Source: Anaerolineales bacterium (GTDB lineage Bacteria; Chloroflexota; Anaerolineae; Anaerolineales; Villigracilaceae). From it: DNA of 64,000 nt. The notes under the pieces are model-generated. The model worked only from the letters and a program-made list of their open reading frames with translations, was not told where the DNA came from and did no database searches. This document shows, in pieces, positions 1 through 7,717 of this stretch; within the stretch, counting starts at the first letter, position 1, and the number at the start of each line of letters is the position of its first letter. Location of the stretch: NCBI GenBank assembly GCA_023382595.1, contig JAHDWB010000001.1, positions 868,001 to 932,000 on the forward strand, given 5' to 3'. The position numbers and the translations under genes were made by a program.

Positions 1-2056
1 CTTTGGGATACTGGATGCGCGGGTGGTAGGAGCCGCGCAGGGTGGAGATGAAGGATTCCATGATCAGGTTCAGGTCGCGCAGGGTCAGGAGCGTATCGTC
101 CAGTTGGTTGTAGCGCTGTACGGTTTCGACCACGCTGGAAACCAGTTTGCGGATGGTGTCTTCATCGGTGGGACGCTCGGCGCGGGCGCGGGCTTCGGTG
201 GCATCCGCCAGCATGAGCAGGGCGGATTCGCGCGAGGCGGGACGCGGACCGGGATAACGGAATTTCTCGATATCCACCCTGGATGCGTCGCCGCCGGCGG
301 CTTCGATCGCCTGATTGTATTGATACTGTGTGATGAGCGTACCGTGATGCTCAAGGATGAAATCGTGCAGGCGGCGGGGCAGGCGATGTTTCTTCGCAAG
401 CTGAACGCCGTCTGTGACGTGCCGGATGATAGTCGCGGAGACCTCTTCCGGGTCTGCATCTTGATGCGTATTGAGGTTGTCCGCCACCTGGTTTTCGATG
501 AAGAAATTCGGGTTGAGCGCCTTGCCGATGTCATGGAATATCGCGCCGACGCGCGTGAGCAGCGGATCCGCGCCGATCTTTTCGGCGGCTTGCTCGGCAA
601 GGTTGGCAACGTTCAAACTGTGCTGATAGGTGCCGGGCGCATTGCGGAGCAGGAATTGAAGCAGGGGAAAATCGGGACGGGAAAGATCGAGCAATTGCAG
701 GGCGGTGGTCAGTCCCAGCATTTGCGCGAAGAGATATTGCAAAAGCAGTGTCACACTGGCGGCGGAAAAGCCCGCAAAAGCTGCCACTCCAAGAAATTGC
801 ACAAGCCCAAGAAGATCAGGCTGGAAGAACGGCAGGCGATAGGCGATCAATACGACCAAGCCGGAGAGCGAGATGGCGATCCCTGCGCGCACGAACCCCC
901 AGATGCGGCGAGCTGGTCCAAGGGCGAGCAAGCCAAGCAGGGATGAGATTAGGTAATAACTGGTCAGGTCGAGGGAATTGGGAAGCCCATAGCCAGCCAG
1001 CAGGGCAAGCGGGATCGAGACCACCAACCCCACTTCCAGACCGAACAAAGCGGTCAACAGCAAACCGGCGGCTTGCAGAGGATAGCCATAGGGTGCAAGC
1101 GTGCGTTCTGTAAACAAGCGCGCTCCAGCCAAAAAGATGATGAACAATAATGCGATCAGCAGTGCACTGCGCGGATCGTTGAGAATAATGGCGCGTTTTC
1201 GGCGGAAAAAGTAAAGCGGCACGAAGATAGCGGAAAGGGCAATAATCGCCGCCGCACCGAGCATATCCTGCCAGCGCTGCGTGGGGCGGATAATGTCCAG
1301 TTGTTGGAAGGCTTCCATGTCAGCGGGGGTGATGATCTCGCCCGCCGAAACGATGGTCTCCCCGGTTTTATAGGATTTTACAATCGGTTTCACGGCTTCA
1401 CGTGCCGATTGCCGTGCGGCATCGGTCAATTCCTGGCTGAAGAAACTGTTCGGCACCACAAAGGATGCAACCAACTCGGTCACCAGCATGGCTTGTTGTT
1501 CGCTCAACACAAGGCTGACAGAGGATGATACTGCTGACTGTGTCGCCTCCAGCCTGTCTTCATAGATGGCGCGGCGCATGATCGTTTCCAGCACCCGCAG
1601 CGACTCGGTTTGCACGGTATCCCAGCGGGGATCTGAAATGCCGATCAGAAAATCAATGGTCTCGACCTTCAAACGGATATCGCTCAGGGCGAGGATACTG
1701 GTACGTTTTTCGGCGGGGGTCAATTCGCTGTTGCGGACAGCGGTGATGTTCTGCAGTGTGGTGCGCAGACGGTCGATCTGTTGGCGGGCAATGGCGGGAT
1801 CGGGGGAACTATACACCGGCAGGACGGCGCTTTCCGCCGCTTTGCGGGCTTCCTCCGTGCGCACTTCGCTGACGTACTCAATATCCCTTGGGGATTGTAT
1901 AGTGGACTGCGCCACATCCCCCACCGCCACGGTTTGAATGCCGGAACTAGAACCAAGCGGCACGGTCAGCAACACAAAGGAGACCAGACTGACTACAGCG
2001 ATCAGACTGATCCGGTAAATGCGGCTGCGGGCGATGGCAAAGGTTTCCATGGACAT
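1..2056 (-). CDS. 7TM-HD family membrane phosphodiesterase (3' end cut off by window)
   Basis: Membrane-bound HD-domain phosphohydrolase of the 7TM-HD (PgpH/YqfF) family; characterised members hydrolyse c-di-AMP. Read on the minus strand from the ATG at 2056 (another ATG at 2050). The N-terminus has one hydrophobic segment followed by a long extracytoplasmic region typical of 7TMR-HDED domains, then a hydrophobic stretch, then a cytoplasmic HD domain. The HD signature FHDIGK is visible near 540-560, followed by IIRHV and EHHG, the other expected metal-ligand histidines. The last visible residues (RIQYPK) lie close to the usual C-terminus, so only a few residues should be missing. It follows yqeY by 57 bp in the same direction, probably as one operon. 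The nucleotide specificity is inferred from the family. Confidence 0.88.
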   Translation of the reverse strand, partial: MSMETFAIARSRIYRISLIAVVSLVSFVLLTVPLGSSSGIQTVAVGDVAQSTIQSPRDIEYVSEVRTEEARKAAESAVLPVYSSPDPAIARQQIDRLRTTLQNITAVRNSELTPAEKRTSILALSDIRLKVETIDFLIGISDPRWDTVQTESLRVLETIMRRAIYEDRLEATQSAVSSSVSLVLSEQQAMLVTELVASFVVPNSFFSQELTDAARQSAREAVKPIVKSYKTGETIVSAGEIITPADMEAFQQLDIIRPTQRWQDMLGAAAIIALSAIFVPLYFFRRKRAIILNDPRSALLIALLFIIFLAGARLFTERTLAPYGYPLQAAGLLLTALFGLEVGLVVSIPLALLAGYGLPNSLDLTSYYLISSLLGLLALGPARRIWGFVRAGIAISLSGLVVLIAYRLPFFQPDLLGLVQFLGVAAFAGFSAASVTLLLQYLFAQMLGLTTALQLLDLSRPDFPLLQFLLRNAPGTYQHSLNVANLAEQAAEKIGADPLLTRVGAIFHDIGKALNPNFFIENQVADNLNTHQDADPEEVSATIIRHVTDGVQLAKKHRLPRRLHDFILEHHGTLITQYQYNQAIEAAGGDASRVDIEKFRYPGPRPASRESALLMLADATEARARAERPTDEDTIRKLVSSVVETVQRYNQLDDTLLTLRDLNLIMESFISTLRGSYHPRIQYPK

Positions 2057-2113
2057 AAAACAAACCGCGAGGAAGCAGGCATGAATCGAACACACCCGCC
2101 TCCTCGCGACCTA

Positions 2114-2563
2114 TTATTGCTTTGTGAGCAGTTCCTTTACAGCGGCGCTGATCATGTCGTTCGGCGCGCGCCCGGCGACCCGCGGCATGACGACCTTCAT
2201 GACCTTGCCCATGTCGCTCGGCGCGGCAGCGCCGGTCTCTGCGATGGCGGCTTGTACCAGCGCGTGCAGTTCCTCCGCGGGCATGGCTTTGGGGAGAAAC
2301 TCCTCCAGCACCTTGATCTCTGCTTCATTGGCGGCGATCAGGTCATCGCGGCTGGCTTTTTTCGCCTCCTCCAGCGCCTCACGGCGGGTCTTGACCTCCT
2401 TTTGGACGAGGGCGGTGACTGCCATATCGTCAAGTTCGGCGCGTTTGTCCACTTCCGCCTGTTTGACGGCGGCGAGCACCATGCGGACGGTGCGTTTACG
2501 GACTTCGTCGCCGCTCTTCATGGCGTTTTTCATTGATTCGTTAAGTTTTGCTTTCGTATCCAT
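2114..2563 (-). CDS. GatB/YqeY domain-containing protein
   Basis: 149-residue soluble, helix-rich protein of the YqeY family, full length for the family. Free-standing YqeY resembles the C-terminal tRNA-binding tail of GatB, the amidotransferase subunit; its own role is poorly defined. Family-typical features seen are the basic N-terminal helix (KLNESMKNAMK, then RTVRMVLAAVKQAE) and the C-terminal MGKVMKVVMPRVAGRA region that precedes the last helix. The neighbour downstream is the 7TM-HD phosphodiesterase, 57 bp away and likely cotranscribed. The start is the only well-placed ATG. Confidence 0.9.
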   Translation of the reverse strand: MDTKAKLNESMKNAMKSGDEVRKRTVRMVLAAVKQAEVDKRAELDDMAVTALVQKEVKTRREALEEAKKASRDDLIAANEAEIKVLEEFLPKAMPAEELHALVQAAIAETGAAAPSDMGKVMKVVMPRVAGRAPNDMISAAVKELLTKQ

Positions 2564-2587
2564 GATTTTGATTATACCTTTTTTGGA

Positions 2588-3208
2588 CTATTTATCCGTG
2601 AAACGCGCGAGCATCTCAGGAGTGAGCAGTTTTTTCAGTAATTCGAATTCATGCAGTGTGCGCTTCATTGCAGCAGCACAGGCATATTCGAATTTCGGTC
2701 CCTGCTCGGGGGAATCCAAATTCATGTGTGCATGTGAATTCTTTGGCAGAAGTTTGAGCGCCAGCGGACGCAAGGGGCGGATGAAGTACAACCCGTCCAG
2801 CAGGATATTGATCGTACCGGCATGAAGGTCCGGGCTTCGGAGCAGACTCTTCTGGACGGGATCAATTTCGAGCGGAGGCGGAGGCGAGCCGTTAAATTGG
2901 TCCAGCCACATCGAGACGTAATTCGTATGCGAATAGAAATCCTGCACGGCGTGGAGCAGCCTCCCGAACGCGATCCACGCGGAAAGGATGCCGGGGGAAA
3001 GCAGGGTGGCGATCACATAGCCGCGCTGTTCGATCACATAGCGGTCGCCTTTTTGGATGTCGTTGTCATAATGAAATTCATCGTGACCGATCAAACCGCT
3101 CCAGGCATCCTGTTTGAGGTTGGCGGCGACGATCATTTCCATTGCACGGGGGCTGAAGTGGTCCCCCAATGCTTCGCGGGTCATGTTTTCGTGAATGGAA
3201 ACAAGCAT
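2588..3208 (-). CDS. HET-C-like / zinc-dependent phospholipase C-like protein
   Basis: 206-residue protein that reads like a HET-C or phospholipase C-type helical domain. The string GRLLHAVQDFYSHTNYV is the hallmark of these folds: His-Asp and Ser-His pairs on a helix that binds zinc in the enzymes. Other candidate ligands are HDEFHYDND and the early H in SIHENMT. There is no signal peptide from the chosen start. A longer reading frame extends to 3529, but it overlaps the divergent cobalamin adenosyltransferase gene and its extra residues look unconserved, so I chose the ATG at 3208, which follows a TATAAT box by six bases. Substrate and biological role are unknown; a lipase activity is only a possibility. 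Confidence 0.72.
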   Translation of the reverse strand: MLVSIHENMTREALGDHFSPRAMEMIVAANLKQDAWSGLIGHDEFHYDNDIQKGDRYVIEQRGYVIATLLSPGILSAWIAFGRLLHAVQDFYSHTNYVSMWLDQFNGSPPPPLEIDPVQKSLLRSPDLHAGTINILLDGLYFIRPLRPLALKLLPKNSHAHMNLDSPEQGPKFEYACAAAMKRTLHEFELLKKLLTPEMLARFTDK

Positions 3209-3214
3209 CCCAAA

Positions 3215-3238
3215 ATTATAGCCGGAAGTGGTTATAAT
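3215..3238. promoter_or_regulatory. Two divergent -10 boxes placed for leaderless transcripts
   Basis: The 36-bp gap between two divergent genes holds TATAAT on the minus strand (3220-3215) and TATAAT on the plus strand (3233-3238). Each is followed by exactly six bases (TTTGGG and GCCCCC) and then the ATG of its gene. With normal -10 geometry, transcription would begin at or next to the start codon. Neither gene has a Shine-Dalgarno sequence in that space. No convincing -35 boxes are visible. Confidence 0.65.
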
Positions 3239-3244
3239 GCCCCC

Positions 3245-3787
3245 ATGACTTTTTATACTGCAAAAGGCGACGACGGCACAACCGGTTTGCTCGGCGAGGG
3301 CCGCGTCCCGAAATATCATGCCCGCATGGAAGCGGTCGGTGCGCTGGATGAAGCCTCTGCCGCACTGGGATTGGCTCGCGCGCAATGCGCCGCGCCTCAG
3401 ACTCCCCCCATCCTGCTCGAGATCCAGCGGGATCTGTACAAGCTGATGGCGGAGGTCGCCGCCACACCGGAGAACGCGAAGCAGTTCCATTTCATTGACG
3501 AGACGCGGGTGAAATGGCTGGAGGAGCAAACCGACTCGATCAGCGGAAGCATCGAGATGCCGAAGGAATTCATCCTGCCCGGCGACACACTAGGCGGCGC
3601 GGCGCTTTCGATGGCGCGCGCGGTCATCCGCCGCGCAGAACGGCGCGTGGTAGTGCTCTTCGACGAGGAGGAAGTCGTCAATCCCGATCTGCAGCGTTAT
3701 TTGAACCGGCTCTCGTCGCTGTGTTTTGTGCTGGAACTGCTCGAAAACCAAAACGCGGGGAAGAAAACTTCGCTGGCAAAATCATAG
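3245..3787 (+). CDS. PduO-type cob(I)alamin adenosyltransferase
   Basis: 180-residue ATP:cob(I)alamin adenosyltransferase that makes adenosylcobalamin from reduced corrinoid and ATP. It has the PduO/MMAB signatures: N-terminal TAKGDDGTTGLLG (ATP-binding loop), VGALDEASAALGLAR, and the C-terminal ARAVIRRAERRVVVL helix followed by LNRLSSLCFVL. Length matches the single-domain family. A longer in-frame extension upstream is rejected because it runs through the divergent gene and because a TATAAT box lies six bases before this ATG. DUF554 follows 6 bp downstream, probably cotranscribed. No other cobalamin genes lie nearby. Confidence 0.95.
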   Translation: MTFYTAKGDDGTTGLLGEGRVPKYHARMEAVGALDEASAALGLARAQCAAPQTPPILLEIQRDLYKLMAEVAATPENAKQFHFIDETRVKWLEEQTDSISGSIEMPKEFILPGDTLGGAALSMARAVIRRAERRVVVLFDEEEVVNPDLQRYLNRLSSLCFVLELLENQNAGKKTSLAKS

Positions 3788-3793
3788 GCAACC

Positions 3794-4504
3794 ATGACAG
3801 GCACATTTCTCAACGTTGCCGCTGTACTCATCGGCGGGAGCATCGGCTTGCTCTTCGGCGCACGAATCCCCGACCGTTTCAAGAATACCGTCATCGCGGG
3901 CATGGGTCTCTTCACCGCCACGATGGGTCTGCAAATGTTCCTCGAGACCGAAAATCCGCTCATTGTGCTCGGAGCCCTGATCATCGGGATTCTGCTCGGA
4001 GAATGGTGGCGGATCGAAGACGGCTTGCAGGCTCTGGGACAAACCCTCGAAAAACGCTTCTCATCGGACCTCGATACTGGTTCCTCCGGCTCGAAGTTCG
4101 TGCGCGGCTTCATGGTCGCGTCCCTGCTCTTTTGCGTCGGTCCCATGACCATTCTCGGCTCCATCCAAGACGGCTTGACCGGCGACTACAATCTGCTGGC
4201 AGTCAAATCAACTTTGGACGGCTTTGCGTCCATTGCGTTCGCATCCACGCTGGGAGTTGGCGTATTATTTTCATCGATCATCGTGCTTGTCTATCAGGGC
4301 GGAATCAGCTTGATGGCGGGCGGATTAAGCGCCATCATCACCGAGCCGATGATGAACGAAATGACTGCCACCGGCGGCGTGATCCTGGTCGGGCTGGCGG
4401 TCAGCAACCTGCTGGAGATCAAGAAGATCCGCGTGGGGAATTTTCTTCCGGCATTGGCTGTCGCGCCGCTGATCGTATGGATTTTGAATTTATTAGAGAA
4501 TTAA
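3794..4504 (+). CDS. DUF554 family membrane protein
   Basis: 236-residue polytopic membrane protein of the DUF554 (YdfK-like) family. Its start, MTGTFLNVAAVLIGGSIGLLFG, and the internal motifs GLFTATMGLQMFL, FCVGPMTILGSIQDGL and the closing NLLEIKKIRVGNFLPAL are characteristic. About six or seven hydrophobic segments are visible. Function unknown; the family is often guessed to be a transporter. It starts 6 bp after the adenosyltransferase and is followed at once by a strong intrinsic terminator, so the two-gene unit ends here. Confidence 0.9.
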   Translation: MTGTFLNVAAVLIGGSIGLLFGARIPDRFKNTVIAGMGLFTATMGLQMFLETENPLIVLGALIIGILLGEWWRIEDGLQALGQTLEKRFSSDLDTGSSGSKFVRGFMVASLLFCVGPMTILGSIQDGLTGDYNLLAVKSTLDGFASIAFASTLGVGVLFSSIIVLVYQGGISLMAGGLSAIITEPMMNEMTATGGVILVGLAVSNLLEIKKIRVGNFLPALAVAPLIVWILNLLEN

Positions 4505-4516
4505 ATGCAAACAAAA

Positions 4517-4541
4517 AACATCCCGTTTTGGGATGTTTTTT
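4517..4541. terminator. Intrinsic terminator between DUF554 gene and tRNA-Lys
   Basis: The stem ACATCCC / GGGATGT with loop GTTTT is followed by a T run on the plus strand, and preceded by an A run, so it can stop both the plus-strand DUF554 gene and the minus-strand tRNA. Confidence 0.85.
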
Positions 4542-4547
4542 TGTTTG

Positions 4548-4620
4548 TGATTCCGGCAGGACTCGAACCTGCAACCAATTGATTAAGAGTCAACTGCTCT
4601 GCCAATTGAGCTACGGAACC
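4548..4620 (-). tRNA. tRNA-Lys (anticodon CTT)
   Basis: A complete 73-nt cloverleaf reads on the minus strand. The acceptor stem GGTTCCG pairs with CGGAATC, the D arm is GCTC...AGC, the anticodon stem GTTGA/TCAAT encloses loop CTCTTAA with anticodon CTT, and the T arm GCAGG/CCTGC has TTCGAGT. The discriminator base is A; the 3' CCA is not encoded. It reads AAG codons. Confidence 0.97.
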
Positions 4621-4670
4621 TTTTTGTGCGGGCAAGATTATACCGCAAAGAGGCGGTCTGTCAATAAAAT

Positions 4671-6113
4671 CTAGCGGAAACCCGCTGTGATCGCCAGCAG
4701 GAACAGGAACTGCGGAACAAAGCTCAACACGACCGTGGCAATTGCTGTTACTGCGGTGGTGAAACCAAGCCAGGGTTCGCGCTCCACGACAGGGTCACCT
4801 TCCTTCATGTACATGTTGACGACGACGCGCAGATAGTAATAGGCGGATATCAGCGAAGTGATCACGCCGATGATGGCAAGTCCGGTGAAGCCGCCTGCGA
4901 TGGCAGAGCGGAAGAGATAGAACTTGCCTATTAATCCCAGCGTGGGCGGGAAACCAATGAAAGACAGCATGAAGACGGTCATTGCAGCGGCGAGGGCGGG
5001 ATACTTCTTCGCCAGACCGGCGTAATCCGAAAGTTCAAGTCCCTTGCCTTCGGCTTTTTCAAGGGCGATTACGACACCCCATGTACCGAAGTTGGTCACA
5101 GTATAAGCGACGAGATAGAACAAACCGGCGGCAATCGCCGTTGGCATGACGTCCTTGTTGCCGTAGGGGACGAACGCCATGAGGATATATCCTGCGTGCG
5201 CAATGGCGGAATACGCAAGCATACGCTTGATATTGCTTTGCGAGATTGCGGCAAGGTTGCCGACGATCATCGTCAATGCGGAAAGCGCCCAGAGAACGGC
5301 GGTCAGGTCAGGGGCGAGGAGCGGGAAAGCGATGACGAACACACGAAACAGCGATGCGAATCCGGCGATCTTGGCGCCCGCCGCCATGAAAGCGGTGATG
5401 GACGTCGGCGCACCCTGATAGACATCAGGAGTCCACATGTGGAAGGGAACAGCGGCGACCTTGAAACCGAATCCGACCAGGATGAGAGCCGCCCCGATGG
5501 TCAGGAGCAGGCTGAAGTCCCCGCTGGAGGCGGCGTAGAAAATCCCGTTGAGGGAGGTGGTTCCCGTCGCGCCGAAGACGAGGGCGGTTCCGTAGACGAC
5601 AAATCCGCTGGCAAAGGCGCCGAGCAGGAAGTATTTGAGACCCGCTTCCTCTGAATCCAGTTTGCGGGAGACGGCGGAAAGCACGTAGAGCGGGATGGAA
5701 AGCAGTTCGAGCGCGAGGAAAACAATGATGAGGTCGGCAGCTTGCGCCATCAGCATCATGCCAGTGACACTGAAAAGCAGGAGAATGTAGTATTCGCCGC
5801 GTTCGATGCCCATGCGCTTGATGTAGCCGTAGGCTAAGGCAATGCCAAATAAACCACTTGCGAGGAGCAGGATGTTTGCAAAAGTGGAGAAACCATCGAG
5901 CGAGACCATGCCGTTGAAACCGGTGCTGGATACCCCGATCTGAGTGACGGAATATCCCAACGTGCCCGCCAGCCCCAGCGCCGCAAGAAAGGCAGTGATG
6001 CCTTTGCGGTTCCTTGGGATGAAAAGGTCAACGAGCAACAGCAGACATGCCCACGCAACAAGGATGGTGAACGGGAGAATGGTGTAGAAGTCTATAAATT
6101 GAGGTTGCGTCAT
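4671..6113 (-). CDS. nuoN: NADH-quinone oxidoreductase subunit N
   Basis: 480-residue proton-pumping antiporter-like subunit of complex I, the last gene of the nuo operon. About fourteen membrane segments are visible. The conserved segment around FKVAAVPFHMWTPDVYQGAP, with a key lysine and the PFH and WTPD motifs, and IKRMLAYSAIAHAGYILM are diagnostic of NuoN. Length is normal. A 66-bp gap to nuoM contains a palindromic repeat. Like the other complex I membrane subunits it sits in the cytoplasmic membrane. Confidence 0.97.
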   Translation of the reverse strand: MTQPQFIDFYTILPFTILVAWACLLLLVDLFIPRNRKGITAFLAALGLAGTLGYSVTQIGVSSTGFNGMVSLDGFSTFANILLLASGLFGIALAYGYIKRMGIERGEYYILLLFSVTGMMLMAQAADLIIVFLALELLSIPLYVLSAVSRKLDSEEAGLKYFLLGAFASGFVVYGTALVFGATGTTSLNGIFYAASSGDFSLLLTIGAALILVGFGFKVAAVPFHMWTPDVYQGAPTSITAFMAAGAKIAGFASLFRVFVIAFPLLAPDLTAVLWALSALTMIVGNLAAISQSNIKRMLAYSAIAHAGYILMAFVPYGNKDVMPTAIAAGLFYLVAYTVTNFGTWGVVIALEKAEGKGLELSDYAGLAKKYPALAAAMTVFMLSFIGFPPTLGLIGKFYLFRSAIAGGFTGLAIIGVITSLISAYYYLRVVVNMYMKEGDPVVEREPWLGFTTAVTAIATVVLSFVPQFLFLLAITAGFR

Positions 6114-6129
6114 GAACGCTCCGTGTCTA

Positions 6130-6173
6130 CGTCATTTCGAGGAGATTGCTTCGGGCTGCGCCTCGCAATGACG
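6130..6173. repeat. Dispersed palindromic repeat (cgtcattKcgagg type) between nuoM and nuoN
   Basis: The interval begins CGTCATTTCGAGGAGATTGC and ends CTCGCAATGACG, so its ends are inverted copies of one another. Related copies occur at 10721-10757, 18447-18537 and 42257-42350. This motif type is common as an intergenic repeat in many bacteria. Confidence 0.8.
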
Positions 6174-6179
6174 AATTGT

Positions 6180-7694
6180 TTACAAAGGCAAAGCGGACAG
6201 CAATTTCTCCACCGCGGGGGCGAGGATGTCGAAGAACGGTTTGGGATACAAGCCGATCCAGAACATGAAGATGACCAACGGAATGACCGTGGCGATCTCG
6301 CGCCAGTTGAGGTCTTTCAGGTCATGATGGTGCGTGATCTCGCCTGCCGGTCCGAGGAAGACTTTCTGGAACATGTACAGGATGTAGATCGCCGCCATGA
6401 TGACGCCGATGGCGGAAATGCCCGCATACCAGGGATTTCCGATGGCTTTTGAGCCAAACGCGCCAAGCAAAATGGTGAACTCACCGACAAAGCCGTTGAG
6501 TCCGGGCAAGCCCATCGAGGAAAGCGAGGAGATGAGCATCAGCGTACCGAAGACCGGGGTGATCTTCCACAAGCCGCCATAGACTTTGATCTCGCGGGTG
6601 TGGGTCTGCTCGTAAATCATGCCGATGAGGAGGAACAACGCTCCCGTGCTCAGACCGTGATTGACCATTTGCAGGATCGCGCCCGCCACACCCTGCGGGT
6701 TGAGCGCGAACAGACCGAGCATGACAAAACCGAGATGGCTTACCGAGGAATAAGCGACCAGTTTCTTCATGTCCGCCTGGGCAAAGGAGACCGCCGCGCC
6801 GTAGATGATGCCGATGGTCGCGAAGAGCGCAATCCACGGGGCGGCTTGGATGGCAGCGTTCGGGAAGAGCGGAATATTGAAGCGCAGGAAGCCGTAGGTT
6901 CCCATTTTCAGCAGAACGCCGGCAAGGATGACCGAACCAGCGGTGGGCGCTTCCACGTGCGCATCAGGCAGCCACGAATGCAGGGGCCACATCGGCACTT
7001 TGATGGCGAATGCGGCAGTGAAGGCAAGGAAGAGCAGCATCTGCGTGCCAGCCGTGATCGTGCCGGTCGCGTACAGGTCTGGCAGGCGGACGAGCATCTG
7101 CGGGATGTTGAAGGTATTCGTTTGAATGCCGAGGAAAAGGATGGCGACCAGCATCAGGATGGAGCCAGCCATGGTGTAGAGGAAGAACTTGATGGCGGCA
7201 TAGACGCGGCGCGGTCCGCCCCACAAGCCGATCAGGAAGTACATCGGCACGAGGGTAAATTCCCAGAAGATGTAGAACAGGAAGAGGTCCTGCGCGAGGA
7301 ACACGCCCGTCATGCCGACTTCCAGCAGGAGGAAGAAGACCATGAAATCCTTCACGCGGTCTTCGACGGCTGTCCACGTGGAGAGGATGGAGATCGGCGT
7401 CAGGAAGGCGGTGAGCAGGACGAGCAGAATGCTCAACCCATCCACAGCGAGGTAATAGTAGATGTTCCAGCCCGCAACGTGGATCCAGGCATATTTGGCT
7501 TCCAACTGCAGGTCCGGGTTGGAGGCGTTGAACTGTCCAAGCACCCACAGCGAAATGCCGAATGTTATCAGGGAGGTGACCAGCGCGACCCAGCGGATGG
7601 CGTTCTTCATCTCGGAATTCATGAAGAGGATCACAACCACGCCCAGGATCGGGAAGAAGGTCAGGAGTGTAAGAGGTTGCAAAAGAAATTCCAT
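6180..7694 (-). CDS. nuoM: NADH-quinone oxidoreductase subunit M
   Basis: 504-residue antiporter-like membrane subunit of complex I. Diagnostic motifs are the VDGLSILLVLLTAFLTPI segment, the EVGMTGVFLAQDLFLFYIFWE stretch with its conserved glutamate, FAIKVPMWPLHSWLPDAH with the proton-path lysine, and DMKKLVAYSSVSHLGFVMLG. About fourteen membrane helices, normal length. It follows nuoL by 23 bp, with a good GAGG ribosome site before the ATG. Confidence 0.97.
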   Translation of the reverse strand: MEFLLQPLTLLTFFPILGVVVILFMNSEMKNAIRWVALVTSLITFGISLWVLGQFNASNPDLQLEAKYAWIHVAGWNIYYYLAVDGLSILLVLLTAFLTPISILSTWTAVEDRVKDFMVFFLLLEVGMTGVFLAQDLFLFYIFWEFTLVPMYFLIGLWGGPRRVYAAIKFFLYTMAGSILMLVAILFLGIQTNTFNIPQMLVRLPDLYATGTITAGTQMLLFLAFTAAFAIKVPMWPLHSWLPDAHVEAPTAGSVILAGVLLKMGTYGFLRFNIPLFPNAAIQAAPWIALFATIGIIYGAAVSFAQADMKKLVAYSSVSHLGFVMLGLFALNPQGVAGAILQMVNHGLSTGALFLLIGMIYEQTHTREIKVYGGLWKITPVFGTLMLISSLSSMGLPGLNGFVGEFTILLGAFGSKAIGNPWYAGISAIGVIMAAIYILYMFQKVFLGPAGEITHHHDLKDLNWREIATVIPLVIFMFWIGLYPKPFFDILAPAVEKLLSALPL

Positions 7695-7717
7695 GTTCTA
7701 TCCTCGGTTTCTACGAG

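Noticed and set aside
23-1113. Plus-strand frames at the window start
   Set aside because: They are antisense to the HD-domain gene, whose FHDIGK motif and extracytoplasmic domain are clear on the minus strand.
2822-3244. N-terminal extension of the cobalamin adenosyltransferase
   Set aside because: It overlaps the divergent HET-C-like gene and the family start TAKGDDGTT lies immediately after the ATG at 3245.
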